Counted from the stretch's first letter, positions 40,128 through 50,297 are shown. The stretch is 64,000 bases of DNA from Salinimonas iocasae (GCF_006228385.1 NZ_CP039852.1:248001-312000), one strand, 5' to 3'. A program made the numbers and translations. The notes: a model not told the origin generated them from the sequence alone.

Positions 40128-41210
40128 TCAGACCAGCGCAAGATAGACCGAGAATTGTGAAGTTTGTGCCAGTGTCCGCACCTGCCCGAAAGTGTCTGAG
40201 AGCAGCCCCGGATAAGGCAAAAAGCGGTTTGCAACCATGTACATACTGCCCCGGGTAGTTAATACCCGCTTGGCGTCTGTGATAAAACGCCGGGTGATGC
40301 TGTAATCGGTTTTAACCCCGGTATGAAAGGGTGGGTTAGTCACAATATGCTGAAATTTGTCATTAACACCGTGTAGGCCGTTTGCCGCAATTAACGTAGC
40401 AACCTGATCGTTAGCATGCAGTGTTCGGGCAGCACAGAACAGTGCCAGCGCGTTAACATCCAGCATGGTCAGTGACAGATGCGGGTACTGCTTCAGCAAA
40501 TTCGCACCGATAACACCGGCACCACAGGCGAAATCCAGAATATCGCCGCGCAGGTTTGAAGGAAGCTTTTCCAGCAATAACCGGGTGCCGGTATCCAGTT
40601 CTTTATAACTGAAAACCCCCGGCATGGAGGTCACTTCCCACTCGCACCCGTCTAATTCGTATGTCTGGGCATCAAGCCACTGGTCAATGTTAAATTCGCC
40701 GCGCTGCTCAACATGAATGTTAATCAGGCTGCAATGGCGGGCAGAATCAATCTTGCTGACAGTGCCGTATTTTTCTGCCAGTTTCCCCGCGCTTTTAATG
40801 CCGCCCTTGTTCTCACCGACCAGATAAATTTGTCCGTCGGCGGGTAACACCGCACTGGCCATCTGCAACAACATAGCCAGGTGTGCCTTAGATTTGGGTA
40901 AGTAAATCAGGACGTGCGAGTATGATTTGGTCGTATCTACAAATGGTGAGAAAGTATGTAAGTGCTTGCTTACTTTCTGCTCTATCGAAAAACCTGTAGT
41001 CTTAGAAGCCACATCGCGGCTATCTAATTCGTGAGACTGAATCACCTTGGCGCTTTCCGAAAAGATGTCAAAATACTGATGCAGAATGTCGGTTTCTTTA
41101 TCAGCAATCAAATCGCAGAAATACGCATCTGTCGGATTGATAATTAACCACTGACCATCATCAAACAGGGAAAGGTTGCGCTCCAGCAACTGGCTTTGTG
41201 CAGATAACAT
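40128..41210 (-). CDS. rsmC: 16S rRNA (guanine-N2)-methyltransferase RsmC
   Basis: SAM-dependent enzyme of 360 residues that methylates G1207 of 16S rRNA. The C-terminal Rossmann domain has motif I (ILDFACGAGVIGANL) and the N-methyltransferase NPPFHTG. The C-terminal ANRFLPYPGLLSDTFG matches RsmC rather than RlmG. The N-terminal half is the duplicated, degenerate methyltransferase-like domain normal in this family. Its ATG overlaps the trmB stop (TAATG). Confidence 0.9.
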   Translation of the reverse strand: MLSAQSQLLERNLSLFDDGQWLIINPTDAYFCDLIADKETDILHQYFDIFSESAKVIQSHELDSRDVASKTTGFSIEQKVSKHLHTFSPFVDTTKSYSHVLIYLPKSKAHLAMLLQMASAVLPADGQIYLVGENKGGIKSAGKLAEKYGTVSKIDSARHCSLINIHVEQRGEFNIDQWLDAQTYELDGCEWEVTSMPGVFSYKELDTGTRLLLEKLPSNLRGDILDFACGAGVIGANLLKQYPHLSLTMLDVNALALFCAARTLHANDQVATLIAANGLHGVNDKFQHIVTNPPFHTGVKTDYSITRRFITDAKRVLTTRGSMYMVANRFLPYPGLLSDTFGQVRTLAQTSQFSVYLALV

Positions 41211-41929
41211 TAGCTAATCCGTTCGTAAATTAAATCCCATACCCCATGACCCAGCTTCTGTCCGCGGGTCTCAAATTTGGTGATAGGGCGGTAATCAGGG
41301 CGGGGTACATAATTGCCTTCATCAGCCGTATTTTTGTAGCCGGCAGCACTGTTCATTACCTCGGCCATATGCTCAGCATAGTTTTCCCAGTCGGTCGCCA
41401 TGTGAAAATGTCCGCCAATAGCCAGCTTACTTCGCACAGTTTGGGCAAACTCTGGCTGTACAATACGGCGCTTATGGTGACGCTTTTTATGCCACGGGTC
41501 TGGAAAATAAAGCTGAATTCGCGACAGACTGCTATCAGGCAGCATGTTATTGAATACTTCTACCGCATCATGCTCCATCACTCGCAGATTGGTCAGGCCC
41601 TGTTCGCCGGCTTCTGACAAACAGGCGCCGACGCCGGGGCGATGTACTTCAATCCCGATAAAATTCATATCCGGCGCATTGGCAGCCATCTCTACCAGAG
41701 ATTTACCCATACCAAAGCCGATTTCCAGCACTACTGGTGCATCGCGTCCGAATACCTGCTTTAGATCAACGGGCTCACCGGTATACTCGATGCCCATCGT
41801 CGGCCAGAATTCCTCAAGCGCTCTGGCCTGTGCTTTGGTGGTTCTGCCTTCACGCTTAACAAAACTTTTTACTTTGCTGACGTAAACACCAGCCGCTTCT
41901 GCTTCTTCCTGACTTTTATACTGACCCAT
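41210..41929 (-). CDS. trmB: tRNA (guanine-N7-)-methyltransferase TrmB
   Basis: Enzyme of about 239 residues that makes m7G46 in tRNA. The SAM motif [12 protein letters not shown] and the catalytic region [18 protein letters not shown] are diagnostic. An upstream in-frame start at 41944 adds five residues; ATG 41929 (MGQYKS) is preferred. It is coupled to rsmC by a one-base stop/start overlap. Confidence 0.96.
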   Translation of the reverse strand: MGQYKSQEEAEAAGVYVSKVKSFVKREGRTTKAQARALEEFWPTMGIEYTGEPVDLKQVFGRDAPVVLEIGFGMGKSLVEMAANAPDMNFIGIEVHRPGVGACLSEAGEQGLTNLRVMEHDAVEVFNNMLPDSSLSRIQLYFPDPWHKKRHHKRRIVQPEFAQTVRSKLAIGGHFHMATDWENYAEHMAEVMNSAAGYKNTADEGNYVPRPDYRPITKFETRGQKLGHGVWDLIYERIS

Positions 41930-42021
41930 ATCCGCACCCAACAACGGTTAATATATAAGATGGCGCGCATTATCCAGCCAAATTGCAACTTTGCAATTAA
42001 TTCGCCGGGCGCGAGAGTATT

Positions 42022-42729
42022 TTACACCGATTTGTGCAAAATGTGTTGCAGCGCAGAGGCTGTATCCGCAGGTTTTTCCAGCAGCATCATATGGCCGGCA
42101 TTTTCAATGGGATAAAGCGTGCAGTCGTTAAGCTGTGCAGCAACAGCGCTGACAACCTCAAAAGGTGCAATCATATCCTGCTTTGCCGCCAGCATGTGAG
42201 TGCGAAAAGGCGCATTGCGTAAATCTGCAACCAGGTCTTCTCGCGGCGTGGTGGCATGGGTATGTGCTAATAGCGTACCTTTGCCCAAATCTTCGCCCAT
42301 GTCGGCGACAACACCGGCGACATCATCACGGGATAGTGCATCAGGATGCACAAACTTTTGCAGATATTTAGCACTGCGTGGCGTAAAGGGGCCATTTTTC
42401 AGGAAGGTGAGCAACTGCTTGCGGCGCTTGAGTTCTTCAACGCCCAGCCCCTGAGGGTTATAACCGATAAGAGTTAGCGAGGCGACACTGGACGGGTTTT
42501 GTAATGCCCATTTGCTGGCAATGTATCCACCCATTGAATACCCGACAAGATGCACCTTCTCATCAGGCAGTACGCGATCCGCAGTGAGTGCTAGCATATC
42601 ATCAAGGGAGGTCGCCCATTGCAGCGGCACGTAGCGGCGCTGGGCCAGCGACAGCTGTTTCCAGACCGGTAACCAAACGCGCTCATCACAAAGGGTTCCG
42701 GGTAAAAATAAAACCGGCTCGTTAAACAC
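42022..42729 (-). CDS. Alpha/beta hydrolase
   Basis: Serine hydrolase of 235 residues. The nucleophile elbow is GYSMGGY, with the serine near residue 66, and the catalytic histidine is in ENAGHMML near residue 214. The N-terminal [13 protein letters not shown] supplies the oxyanion-hole loop. It resembles small BioH/MenH-like esterases, but no pathway partner adjoins it, so the substrate is left open. It is divergent from mutY with 83 bases between starts. Confidence 0.85.
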   Translation of the reverse strand: MFNEPVLFLPGTLCDERVWLPVWKQLSLAQRRYVPLQWATSLDDMLALTADRVLPDEKVHLVGYSMGGYIASKWALQNPSSVASLTLIGYNPQGLGVEELKRRKQLLTFLKNGPFTPRSAKYLQKFVHPDALSRDDVAGVVADMGEDLGKGTLLAHTHATTPREDLVADLRNAPFRTHMLAAKQDMIAPFEVVSAVAAQLNDCTLYPIENAGHMMLLEKPADTASALQHILHKSV

Positions 42730-42812
42730 CGCTTACTCCGTTCTTGTTAACTGTTTATGCAGGCATGGTATCATACCGCTTCTTTACTTCAGTGATACAG
42801 GTTTTGCGATTC

Positions 42813-43856
42813 ATGAGCTCATCGTTTGCCGACAAGGTACTGGCCTGGTTTGATTTACACGGACGCAAACATCTGCCCTGGCAGCAACAGGTAACGCCCT
42901 ACAAAGTCTGGGTATCGGAAATTATGTTGCAACAAACCCAGGTAACCACCGTTATTCCGTACTTTACCCGCTTTATGGAAAGCTTTCCGGATGTTCAGGC
43001 GCTGGCAGCAGCTGGTCAGGATGAGGTACTGCATCACTGGACGGGGCTGGGCTACTATGCACGAGCCCGTAATCTGCATAAAGCCGCGCAGGCTATAGTG
43101 GATAATCACGGCGGCGAGTTTCCGACAACGCTTGACGAGGTAATGGCGCTACCGGGGATAGGACGTTCGACGGCAGGTGCGGTACTTTCACTGGCGTGCG
43201 GGCAGGAGCACCCTATTCTTGATGGCAATGTAAAGCGTGTTCTGGCTCGTTATTACGCGGTGGAGGGGTGGCCGGGCAAAAAACCGGTAGAAAATACCTT
43301 GTGGGATTATGCGCAGCGCAATACGCCAGCTAAGCGATGCAACCACTATACGCAGGCGATGATGGACTTAGGGGCGATGATTTGCACGCGCAGCAAACCC
43401 GATTGCGATCACTGCCCGCTACAGGATAACTGCCTGGCGTACGCACAGGGCAGGCAGGCAGAGTTTCCGGGTAAAAAACCTAAAAAAGTATTACCGGTAA
43501 AAACAACCAATATGTTTGCCGTGCTTAACGGACCGGCAGTTATGCTGGTTCAGCGGCCATCACAGGGCCTGTGGGGTGGCTTATATGGATTAGTGGAAAG
43601 CGAAAGCCATCATCAACAGGTAGCTGCAGAGCTGGGAGTAGATGATTATCAGATAGAAGCCCTGCCAGAATTCAGGCACACTTTCAGTCACTTTCATCTG
43701 GATATATCACCGTTTGTAATTATCGGTGCGGCAGCAAAAACGCGCAAGGTCGATGAAGCGCGTCAGGTAAAATGGTTTCCATTACATGAACCCATTGAAG
43801 TTGGGCTGGCCGCCCCGACTAAAAAGATTATCAGCCAAATTCAAACCATGTTGTAA
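42813..43856 (+). CDS. mutY: A/G-specific adenine glycosylase MutY
   Basis: Base-excision repair enzyme of 347 residues that removes adenine opposite 8-oxoguanine. The helix-hairpin-helix region has [17 protein letters not shown], the catalytic aspartate is in [12 protein letters not shown], and the iron-sulfur ligands follow as C-x6-C-x2-C-x5-C ([17 protein letters not shown]). A Nudix-like C-terminal domain for 8-oxoG recognition completes it. The ATG at 42813 fits the family start; the longer frame adds an unlikely leader. It precedes yggX, the usual gammaproteobacterial pair. Confidence 0.97.
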   Translation: MSSSFADKVLAWFDLHGRKHLPWQQQVTPYKVWVSEIMLQQTQVTTVIPYFTRFMESFPDVQALAAAGQDEVLHHWTGLGYYARARNLHKAAQAIVDNHGGEFPTTLDEVMALPGIGRSTAGAVLSLACGQEHPILDGNVKRVLARYYAVEGWPGKKPVENTLWDYAQRNTPAKRCNHYTQAMMDLGAMICTRSKPDCDHCPLQDNCLAYAQGRQAEFPGKKPKKVLPVKTTNMFAVLNGPAVMLVQRPSQGLWGGLYGLVESESHHQQVAAELGVDDYQIEALPEFRHTFSHFHLDISPFVIIGAAAKTRKVDEARQVKWFPLHEPIEVGLAAPTKKIISQIQTML

Positions 43857-43885
43857 GTCACACTTGCAGCCAGTAAGGAACTATT

Positions 43886-44158
43886 ATGAGCAGAACCGTA
43901 TATTGCCAGCGACTGGAAAAAGACGCAGAAGGCCTGGATTTTCAGCTATACCCTGGTGAACTGGGTAAGCGTATTTATGACAATATCTCTAAAGAGGCCT
44001 GGGCCGAGTGGCAGAAAAAGCAGACGATGTTGATAAATGAGAACAAGCTGAATATGATGGAACCTAATGCACGTAAGTTCCTTGAAGAGCAAATGGTTGC
44101 TTATTTGTTTGAAGGGCAGGAACCAACAATTGAAGGGTATGTTCCGCCTGAAAAATAA
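43886..44158 (+). CDS. yggX: Fe(2+)-trafficking protein YggX
   Basis: Small protein of 90 residues that protects iron-sulfur clusters from oxidative damage. The N-terminal cysteine in [10 protein letters not shown] and the sequence [15 protein letters not shown] are diagnostic. It starts 29 bases after mutY and is probably in the same message. The next feature is the tRNA-Phe gene that hosts the island. Confidence 0.97.
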   Translation: MSRTVYCQRLEKDAEGLDFQLYPGELGKRIYDNISKEAWAEWQKKQTMLINENKLNMMEPNARKFLEEQMVAYLFEGQEPTIEGYVPPEK

Positions 44159-44217
44159 GCAAAAAAGCGCATTTTGTGCAAAGTCTGTGCAAACAGACAA
44201 AGTTTTCAAAAAAGGTG

Positions 44218-44248
44218 TTGACTTGGAACGCGGAAATCCGTTTAATAC
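44218..44248 (+). promoter_or_regulatory. Probable sigma-70 promoter of tRNA-Phe
   Basis: TTGACT at 44218-44223, a 17-base spacer and TTTAAT at 44241-44246, followed by a GC-containing discriminator, about 40 bases before the mature tRNA. Confidence 0.65.
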
Positions 44249-44296
44249 GCACCCACAGCGAGAGAGTCAGTTAACGCCAAAACGCTAACCAGTTTT

Positions 44297-44372
44297 GCCC
44301 AGATAGCTCAGTCGGTAGAGCAGTGGATTGAAAATCCTCGTGTCGGTGGTTCGATTCCGCCTCTGGGCACCA
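44297..44372 (+). tRNA. tRNA-Phe (anticodon GAA), CCA encoded
   Basis: A 76-base cloverleaf: acceptor stem GCCCAGA/TCTGGGC, D-arm GCTCAGTCGGTAGAGC, anticodon loop TTGAAAA with GAA, T-arm with GGTTCGATTCC, and encoded CCA. Its 3' two-thirds (from 44325) are the left attachment copy of the island, and the element rebuilds the gene perfectly, so the tRNA stays functional. Confidence 0.97.
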
Positions 44373-44373
44373 T
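44325..44373 (+). repeat. attL: left 49-bp direct repeat of the tRNA-Phe island
   Basis: Runs from the anticodon stem to one base past CCA. It is identical to 54298-54346. Tyrosine integrases of islands commonly use this kind of tRNA 3' segment. Confidence 0.93.
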
Positions 44374-44381
44374 TCTTAAGA

Positions 44382-44413
44382 AACCCTGATCAGAAATGGT
44401 CGGGGTTTTTTCT
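44382..44413 (+). terminator. Terminator after tRNA-Phe, supplied by the island
   Basis: Hairpin AACCCTGATCA / TGGTCGGGGTT (with G-U pairs) and a T6 run directly downstream of attL. The original tRNA terminator appears to be the one at 54352-54382. Confidence 0.8.
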
Positions 44414-44414
44414 T

Positions 44415-44812
44415 TTATATCAGCATATTATGCGGCGATTCAAATCCAACCGTTTCTTCCCAATTTCTGCTAACCCTTAAAATATCACCATACTTTTTCA
44501 GGGTTGCATACCGCGTTCAATCCCACGTAAATAGTGGTGTTAAGCAATAAGGGTGCACGCTATCCGTAGTGCAAAAAACTATGCAATTTTCTAGCACCAA
44601 TCCCATCATATGTTCTGTGCAGAGCTGCAACTGTTGATATACCGCTACGTAGATAACAATCTAAAGAAAAATAATCCAATTATCCTTCTGCATCCTGCGT
44701 GTTTAGAGGTGTTGGGTGTATTGGATAAAAAAATAATTCAAGTTAAGTAAATTACTCATGTATCTTAATGATCATCATACGATTTTCAAAATTTCATTAT
44801 TGGATTATTTGA
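44415..44812. other. AT-rich non-coding start of the island
   Basis: About 400 bases with no convincing reading frame. They should hold the promoter of the gene at 44813 and possibly integrase or replication-protein binding sites; I found no clear iterons. Confidence 0.4.
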
Positions 44813-45619
44813 ATGGATATACACGAAGAGATCGCGCGTTTAGTTGATAATCATATGGATGGGTGGTTGTTCGAGTGTGTGAGCGATAACCAATTACTTC
44901 AGATGCTGGAACACTGCATTGATGAGTTAATTCATAGCTCTATAGAAGATGTTGAGAGTGTACTACTGAAGATTAAACATAACGCAATCGAACCCAATAT
45001 TTCTGTGAACACGTTGTTAGTATCTGTTTTTTGCAGTGGTAACAATATGGCTAGTGATATCGAAGTAATGCAACGCTCAGGTACGGAGCTCATTAACAAC
45101 AAAAATAGAACAAAATTTTCTGTGGATGGTCAGATTGTGCATTCATTAGCTGATGCATATATTCCATCGGTAATTTGGGTTCTGATCGGGTTAAGAAAGA
45201 AGGGGCTAGGAGAAGCTGAATCTGAGTTCTGGAAAGGTATTGAATCGCTCTACTACCAGTTACCTTTGATTCGCGTTTTAACATTACTTAACAGTGAATT
45301 TGATATACAGAGAAAGAAACATTCCAACAAAACCAATCTGCAAAGTAGAGCGTTAAAGGAAGATGCTGAACCTTTCAACGTTGAACGAAAAAAAATCGTA
45401 CAACGCATTGCGAAGGATACTTTAACCAAAGAGCGACACTTAACTATTAAGCAATGCATATCAAAGATTAAACCACTTGTAAGTGAACAGCTGGATAGCG
45501 CTGTAGTGGAGAAAACGTTACAGGTAGATCCGTCGATAGATTACGCAAAAATCTCAAAGCAAATGTACGAACGGTGGGTAGAAGAAATCTATGATGAGTT
45601 TAAACCCACACTCCTGTAG
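44813..45619 (+). CDS. Unknown protein, first gene of the island
   Basis: Protein of 268 residues that I do not recognise. It begins MDIHEEIARLVDNHMDGWLF, is mostly helical and acidic in its first half, and is lysine-rich and basic in the second (FDIQRKKHSNKTNLQSRALK and TKERHLTIKQCISKIKPL). This gives a possible DNA-binding C-terminal part. It has no membrane segment or signal peptide. It precedes the primase-helicase gene by 87 bases on the same strand, so a role in replication control is possible but unproven. Confidence 0.75.
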   Translation: MDIHEEIARLVDNHMDGWLFECVSDNQLLQMLEHCIDELIHSSIEDVESVLLKIKHNAIEPNISVNTLLVSVFCSGNNMASDIEVMQRSGTELINNKNRTKFSVDGQIVHSLADAYIPSVIWVLIGLRKKGLGEAESEFWKGIESLYYQLPLIRVLTLLNSEFDIQRKKHSNKTNLQSRALKEDAEPFNVERKKIVQRIAKDTLTKERHLTIKQCISKIKPLVSEQLDSAVVEKTLQVDPSIDYAKISKQMYERWVEEIYDEFKPTLL

Positions 45620-45706
45620 TAATGTCAATCCCCCAGCTAGCTGGGGGGATATAGCAACCACACTTAACCATTCATCATGATGGCTCAATTTATTTACGGA
45701 GTCGTT

Positions 45707-48214
45707 ATGAAATTATTTAATAGTCCTCAAGCTAAACATGATACCCACCCGCTGACCATTGCGATTGTAAGGTCGATATATGATAACCAAATCACGACAG
45801 ATAAGGTTCAACAAGTAACATGGTCGGAATTTAAACAAGAATTGCTAAATGAACACGATGTTCGAGATACTAAAGATGGTATTGCAGTAATTCCCTGTGG
45901 ATTTTTTTCTTGTAGTGATGAAAAAGCAGAGATAATTGAAAGAGAAACCGATGAGTCAGGTGATCTAGTTTTAAGACGCTGCGCTGAAAACGTTACTGAA
46001 TACACTATGTTGGTTATCGATATCGATGATGGAGCCTCAGTAGATGAAATCGTGGAGTTCTTTAGCGAATATGAATGTGTAGTTGCATCCAGCCACAACC
46101 ATATGGTTGATGATGTGGTTAAAGTTCGAGTTTATCTACCACTTATAACCCCCGTACCCCATGAAGAAATAAGACGTCGCAAAAATAAATTAATGGCGTT
46201 TTTGCCAAACCCTGACCCTTGCACGTTTGGAGCGAGTAGAGCGTTTTTACTTCCTTCTGTACCTCTTGAACGACAACAATATGCATTTATTGAAAAAGTG
46301 CATGGTGAATTGTTTGATGTGATGCAGTTTGCACCTGATGAAGATATACCAATACCTTCCGTTAGATCAGATGATGAGAACGAACCGTTGACACCGCAAG
46401 TACGCGAATTAATCATACGTGAGCTTAAAAACGTAGGGCGTATCGAGTACGACACGTTTTACAAGCTAGCAGCGAGCATGCATAACAGTGGTTTTTCTTT
46501 ACACGATTTTTTGGAAGTTGCACCAACTTTAAAACCCGCGTACTCAAACCGCGCAGTTGAATCTCAGTGGTGGTATTCACAACAACTGAAGCAACTACAA
46601 ACCGGTACACTTATCCATCTCCTGAATGAATTAGGTATTAAGATTCCGGGGTTAGCGAAGAAGGCAAAGAAGCAACTGAACAACCTCAATAGAAAACTTG
46701 AGAAAGCTAAACAGCAGCTGGAAAAGTACCTAGAACGTAATGATTTAAGCGATGATGAACGTGAAGAAAAAGAGGAATTCGAATCGCTCTACAATAGCCT
46801 GCTAGATAAAAAGGAAGCAGTGTTAAAAGCTGAAAATGAAGCGAATAACCGGTTAAACCACCTGCTGGATAACATCGAGCTGTACTACGTTGCAGATGTA
46901 GATAAATTGTTGGAATACAAACCTGACCAAGGTACGTGGCTAGATTACAAGATTCCTGCTTTTCTAAACCATTATCCGTTTATTTCAGATGCAGGGGGTA
47001 AACAGCTTTTAATGATGAAACTTGAAGAGCGTGGAGCATTACGTAAAACCGTATGTATATCTGCAAAACCACAACCCAACTATGTTTTAAACAAATTTAG
47101 AAAAGACCATTGGGTGCAGCCAAGTAAAGGTGAGTACCACGAAATTTTTGATATTTTTATACGATCTTTAGGTGATACAAAGCAGGAAAACATCGATCAC
47201 ATTAAAGAGGTAGTAGCGTGGAAGTACCTGCACCCGGAAGATTATTCACTGCCATGTTTAGTGATTTATGGGCAAGGTGGCGCAGGTAAAACCTCGTTTG
47301 TGACCACCTTGCTAGCGACCATATTTGGAAAGCATCAGGTTATTGCAGTGCAACAAGATGCGATGAAAAACTTCAATGGTGTGGTAGCAGGTAAAGTGGC
47401 CGTTTCACTTGAAGAGTCGGTATGGGATAAAGCCGATAAAAACCATTTAAAAGCCATTATTGGACAACGAACGGTGATGGTGAACGAAAAATATGGACGG
47501 CAATATGATGCGGATAACGTATCACTTTATGTGGTAGGTGGTAACGGTGCATTAGGAGCAGTGCGTTTAGGTCGGGACCAATCCGATAGACGCTTTTCGA
47601 TTCTTAAAGTAACCCGTTCAATTATTGACCATGTGATGATTGTTAAATCTTTGAAGCGTGATGATGCTATTGAATGGTGGGAGCGGAATAAAAAACACCT
47701 TGAAAACAAAGAGCAGGTAGCGTGCTGGCTTGGTTCGATTATCCCACTTGTGGAAGATATGGAAACGCCACCTGTTGCATTACACGGTAAAGATTACCAA
47801 GCACTGTTGAAAGCCCAAGCCGGACCATTTGAAGAAATAGTAGATCTGGTTTTTGATCAACCACAGTTCGAGTTCATCAATGGCAAGGAAGTGTACGAAC
47901 TCTATCAGTTGCTATGTGTAGAAAACGGTTACGGCAGACCGATGGTTAAATCATCGTTTGATAGCCGTTTAGAAAACGAACTCACCCTGCGGCACCCCCA
48001 CATTAAATTTAGAACGGTAAAAGTTATAGATTTAAACGGTAAACCTACTACCAATCGTGGTTGGGTACTCGATTCATTAAGCTGTGTAGAAAGAAAACAT
48101 TATTTTGTTATCGATCATGAACACATCAGAGGAAAACGCATCATTAACGAAAAGCCGTTTAGTGATGAATACGTGACCCAAAATCCATCCCACCAAGATT
48201 TGATGGATGAGTGA
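45707..48214 (+). CDS. Primase / superfamily-3 helicase-like replication protein
   Basis: Protein of 835 residues that probably initiates replication of the island. The N-terminal part resembles a degenerate archaeo-eukaryotic-type primase (TMLVIDIDDGASVDEIVEFF near residue 104, and a conserved basic stretch after VKVRVYLPL). A primase C-terminal-like helical region (about 225-310) and a charged coiled-coil (about 320-390) follow. The C-terminal SF3 helicase has Walker A GQGGAGKTS near residue 522, Walker B in KVAVSLEES, and sensor NVSLYVVGGN with an arginine finger region SDRRF. The ATG at 45707 has ACGGAG upstream and is preferred to 45677. SF3 helicases of this kind are found in phages, plasmids and satellites. 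Confidence 0.85.
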   Translation: MKLFNSPQAKHDTHPLTIAIVRSIYDNQITTDKVQQVTWSEFKQELLNEHDVRDTKDGIAVIPCGFFSCSDEKAEIIERETDESGDLVLRRCAENVTEYTMLVIDIDDGASVDEIVEFFSEYECVVASSHNHMVDDVVKVRVYLPLITPVPHEEIRRRKNKLMAFLPNPDPCTFGASRAFLLPSVPLERQQYAFIEKVHGELFDVMQFAPDEDIPIPSVRSDDENEPLTPQVRELIIRELKNVGRIEYDTFYKLAASMHNSGFSLHDFLEVAPTLKPAYSNRAVESQWWYSQQLKQLQTGTLIHLLNELGIKIPGLAKKAKKQLNNLNRKLEKAKQQLEKYLERNDLSDDEREEKEEFESLYNSLLDKKEAVLKAENEANNRLNHLLDNIELYYVADVDKLLEYKPDQGTWLDYKIPAFLNHYPFISDAGGKQLLMMKLEERGALRKTVCISAKPQPNYVLNKFRKDHWVQPSKGEYHEIFDIFIRSLGDTKQENIDHIKEVVAWKYLHPEDYSLPCLVIYGQGGAGKTSFVTTLLATIFGKHQVIAVQQDAMKNFNGVVAGKVAVSLEESVWDKADKNHLKAIIGQRTVMVNEKYGRQYDADNVSLYVVGGNGALGAVRLGRDQSDRRFSILKVTRSIIDHVMIVKSLKRDDAIEWWERNKKHLENKEQVACWLGSIIPLVEDMETPPVALHGKDYQALLKAQAGPFEEIVDLVFDQPQFEFINGKEVYELYQLLCVENGYGRPMVKSSFDSRLENELTLRHPHIKFRTVKVIDLNGKPTTNRGWVLDSLSCVERKHYFVIDHEHIRGKRIINEKPFSDEYVTQNPSHQDLMDE

Positions 48215-48364
48215 AAAATAATTGGATAGCGGTGATTTAAAAAAAACACTGCATCCCCTATCCGCAAAAAATTTTTGATAACAGTTATTTTTTATCTCAC
48301 CACCTAACCCGTTGAGCTAATCCGTGGGGTGTTGGACGGTATCTGCGGTGAGAAGGAGTCAAAG

Positions 48365-49435
48365 ATGTCCGTTTTAAAACAGAAAAATGGTTTTTACCAA
48401 ATACGTTTCCAGTTTAGTGGAAAGAAGTATCAACGTAGTGCAAAAACGAAGAATAAAGCAAAAGCAATGGAGCTTGAACGTAAGTGGAGAAATGAACTGC
48501 TTGATAACCAGCAGCATGAAAAAAGTGAAGAAATATCGCTGTATAACGCAATTGATCTGTTTGTAACCAGCAAATCAGGAATGAAAACACTAGATGATGT
48601 GAAATCAAAGGTTCGTACCGTAAAACGTTATTTTACCGATAAACCGGTGCATGAACTAACAACCCGTGATGTTGAGATGTTTGTTAATAAACGCAAAGCA
48701 GAAGGTAAAGCTGCACAAACGATCGAACACAGCATTATCCAGCTTAGAGGGTGCGTTAGTTATGCTAAACGGTTGGGGTATCGAGTAGGTGAAATTGAGT
48801 TTCCCAAGTTAAAAGTGGACAACAAGCGCATCCGATGTTTAACACCAGATGAAGAAAAGCGCTTATTAAAGGAACTCGAACCCAACAACCCTGATTATTG
48901 TAGTTCCGTTACCCCAATGGAAGATCGTACCCAGCTACTACAACAACGGCAGGATAATTATGATTTAGTTATATGTTTGTTGGACACAGGTGCTCGTTAC
49001 TCTGAAATAGCTCAGATGTGCTTTAAACAGGTTGATTTGCAAAGCAGAACAATTCATTTGGTAAGAACCAAAACTAACAATGAATCCACTTTGTTAATGA
49101 GTAATCGCGTGTATCAAGTGCTTAAAAGACGTTACGACAACAGAGCGCAAGATAAGTGGGTGTTTACTGATAAATCAGGTAACCAGCCCCGGCAACACGC
49201 TACCATATCTATTCGTAAAGCTATCGATAACGCGGGTATAGAAAATTTTAAAGTACATGATTTTCGCCATACCTGTGCAAGCCGATTGGTGCAAAACGGA
49301 TTAACCATTCAGGAAGTTGCGATGGTATTGGGTCATCGCAACTTATCTACCACCTTGCGTTATGCACACCATGAGCAAAAGCAAGTGGCTACCAAGATGA
49401 AAAACGTACTTGATTCTATTAACGATGCAGCATGA
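48365..49435 (+). CDS. Tyrosine recombinase / site-specific integrase
   Basis: Integrase of 356 residues, presumably acting at the tRNA-Phe repeats. An N-terminal arm-binding domain (MSVLKQKNGFYQIRFQFSGK) and a SAM-like core-binding domain precede the catalytic domain. Catalytic residues are Arg211 (DTGARYSEI), Lys236, His298 and Arg301 (VHDFRHTCASRL), His324 (LGHRNLSTT) and Tyr333. The ATG at 48365 follows GAAGGAG. It is unusual in lying about 4 kb from attL and 5 kb from attR. No excisionase is recognised. Confidence 0.93.
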   Translation: MSVLKQKNGFYQIRFQFSGKKYQRSAKTKNKAKAMELERKWRNELLDNQQHEKSEEISLYNAIDLFVTSKSGMKTLDDVKSKVRTVKRYFTDKPVHELTTRDVEMFVNKRKAEGKAAQTIEHSIIQLRGCVSYAKRLGYRVGEIEFPKLKVDNKRIRCLTPDEEKRLLKELEPNNPDYCSSVTPMEDRTQLLQQRQDNYDLVICLLDTGARYSEIAQMCFKQVDLQSRTIHLVRTKTNNESTLLMSNRVYQVLKRRYDNRAQDKWVFTDKSGNQPRQHATISIRKAIDNAGIENFKVHDFRHTCASRLVQNGLTIQEVAMVLGHRNLSTTLRYAHHEQKQVATKMKNVLDSINDAA

Positions 49436-49443
49436 GGTGATAA

Positions 49444-49644
49444 ATGGCACGAATGTTATTGCAAAAACCAAATGGTGAAGCACTAGCTTGGTTAGATGTG
49501 TATCCAGATGGGAAAAAGCAGATTCATTTACCTTGTGGAACCCCGCTTGGATTCTATAACCCTAAAAGCAATACGACGCACCGAATGAGTGGCGCACTTG
49601 TGGGAAGGGGGGATTTGATGGCTTCTCTGATTTATAAAAGCTAA
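49444..49644 (+). CDS. Small unknown protein downstream of integrase
   Basis: A 66-residue protein beginning MARMLLQKPNGEALAWLDVY, starting eight bases after the integrase stop with GAGGTGATAA upstream. It has a beta-rich look (GKKQIHLPCGTPLGFYNP) and no membrane segment. Its tight coupling to the integrase makes it a candidate recombination or regulatory factor, but I cannot match it to a family. Confidence 0.65.
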   Translation: MARMLLQKPNGEALAWLDVYPDGKKQIHLPCGTPLGFYNPKSNTTHRMSGALVGRGDLMASLIYKS

Positions 49645-49658
49645 AGGAAGCGATAAAC

Positions 49659-49901
49659 ATGAATACTGAAGAAATCGGAATTATTGCTACTGTACCATAC
49701 GTTGAAATCCTGGATGGAGAGATTGCGGTTCATGCATTCAATAGAAAGCTTAACTATTATCAGTTGGAAAACCTAACGGAGCACAAGCAGATCCTTAGGG
49801 TTGTGTATCAGTTACTTGAGAAGGAGTGGATAGATAAAAAACTGGTGATGGAATTTATAAAACTAACTGCTGAATACCATGGTATTACTTACCGAAACTG
49901 A
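49659..49901 (+). CDS. Small unknown protein of the island
   Basis: An 80-residue protein with AAGGAAG upstream of its ATG. The sequence suggests a short beta start (IGIIATVPYVEILDGEIAVH) followed by helices. No family is recognised. It follows the previous small gene by 14 bases, so integrase and the two small genes probably form one operon. Confidence 0.6.
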   Translation: MNTEEIGIIATVPYVEILDGEIAVHAFNRKLNYYQLENLTEHKQILRVVYQLLEKEWIDKKLVMEFIKLTAEYHGITYRN

Positions 49902-50075
49902 TGGGGCTACAAAGGATACTGTTCGAGGATTTGGTGCGCTCAGTATCCCGCTTACTAAAAAAAGTTTACGGATTTGGATTGTAATGAGCTGGAAACAGGG
50001 ACGTTGTTTTAAGTGCGTACAGAACTGGAGAAAGGGGGCGACTTTTTAACCATGAATCACTTTTTTTAAAAAAAG
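49902..50075. other. Non-coding gap between convergent island genes
   Basis: No reading frame or clear terminator hairpin was found; it separates the integrase operon from two small minus-strand frames. Confidence 0.3.
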
Positions 50076-50297
50076 CTATTTTTTAATATTACGAATTGAA
50101 TTAAAGTAGTGATTTATAATTAATTCTACCATCCGCTGAAGCTGTTGTTCCGATAAAGATTCAAATCCTGCAATATTATCCAAGCACTGATAAGCGATTT
50201 CTCGGACATCATCGGTACAGAGATTAGAGCTAGCATCTTCATGAATTGCAATAGCGATACATTGAAGCTGTTCGGTAGAAAGCAAATATGTATTCAT
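50076..50297 (-). CDS. Small unknown helical protein
   Basis: A 73-residue protein from the ATG at 50297 (MNTYLLSTEQLQCIAIAIHE); a longer start at 50327 is possible. It is almost all helical and acidic (LCTDDVREIAYQCLDNIAGF). No family is recognised. It is the only clear gene facing away from the methyltransferase in this part of the island, and may be regulatory. Confidence 0.5.
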   Translation of the reverse strand: MNTYLLSTEQLQCIAIAIHEDASSNLCTDDVREIAYQCLDNIAGFESLSEQQLQRMVELIINHYFNSIRNIKK

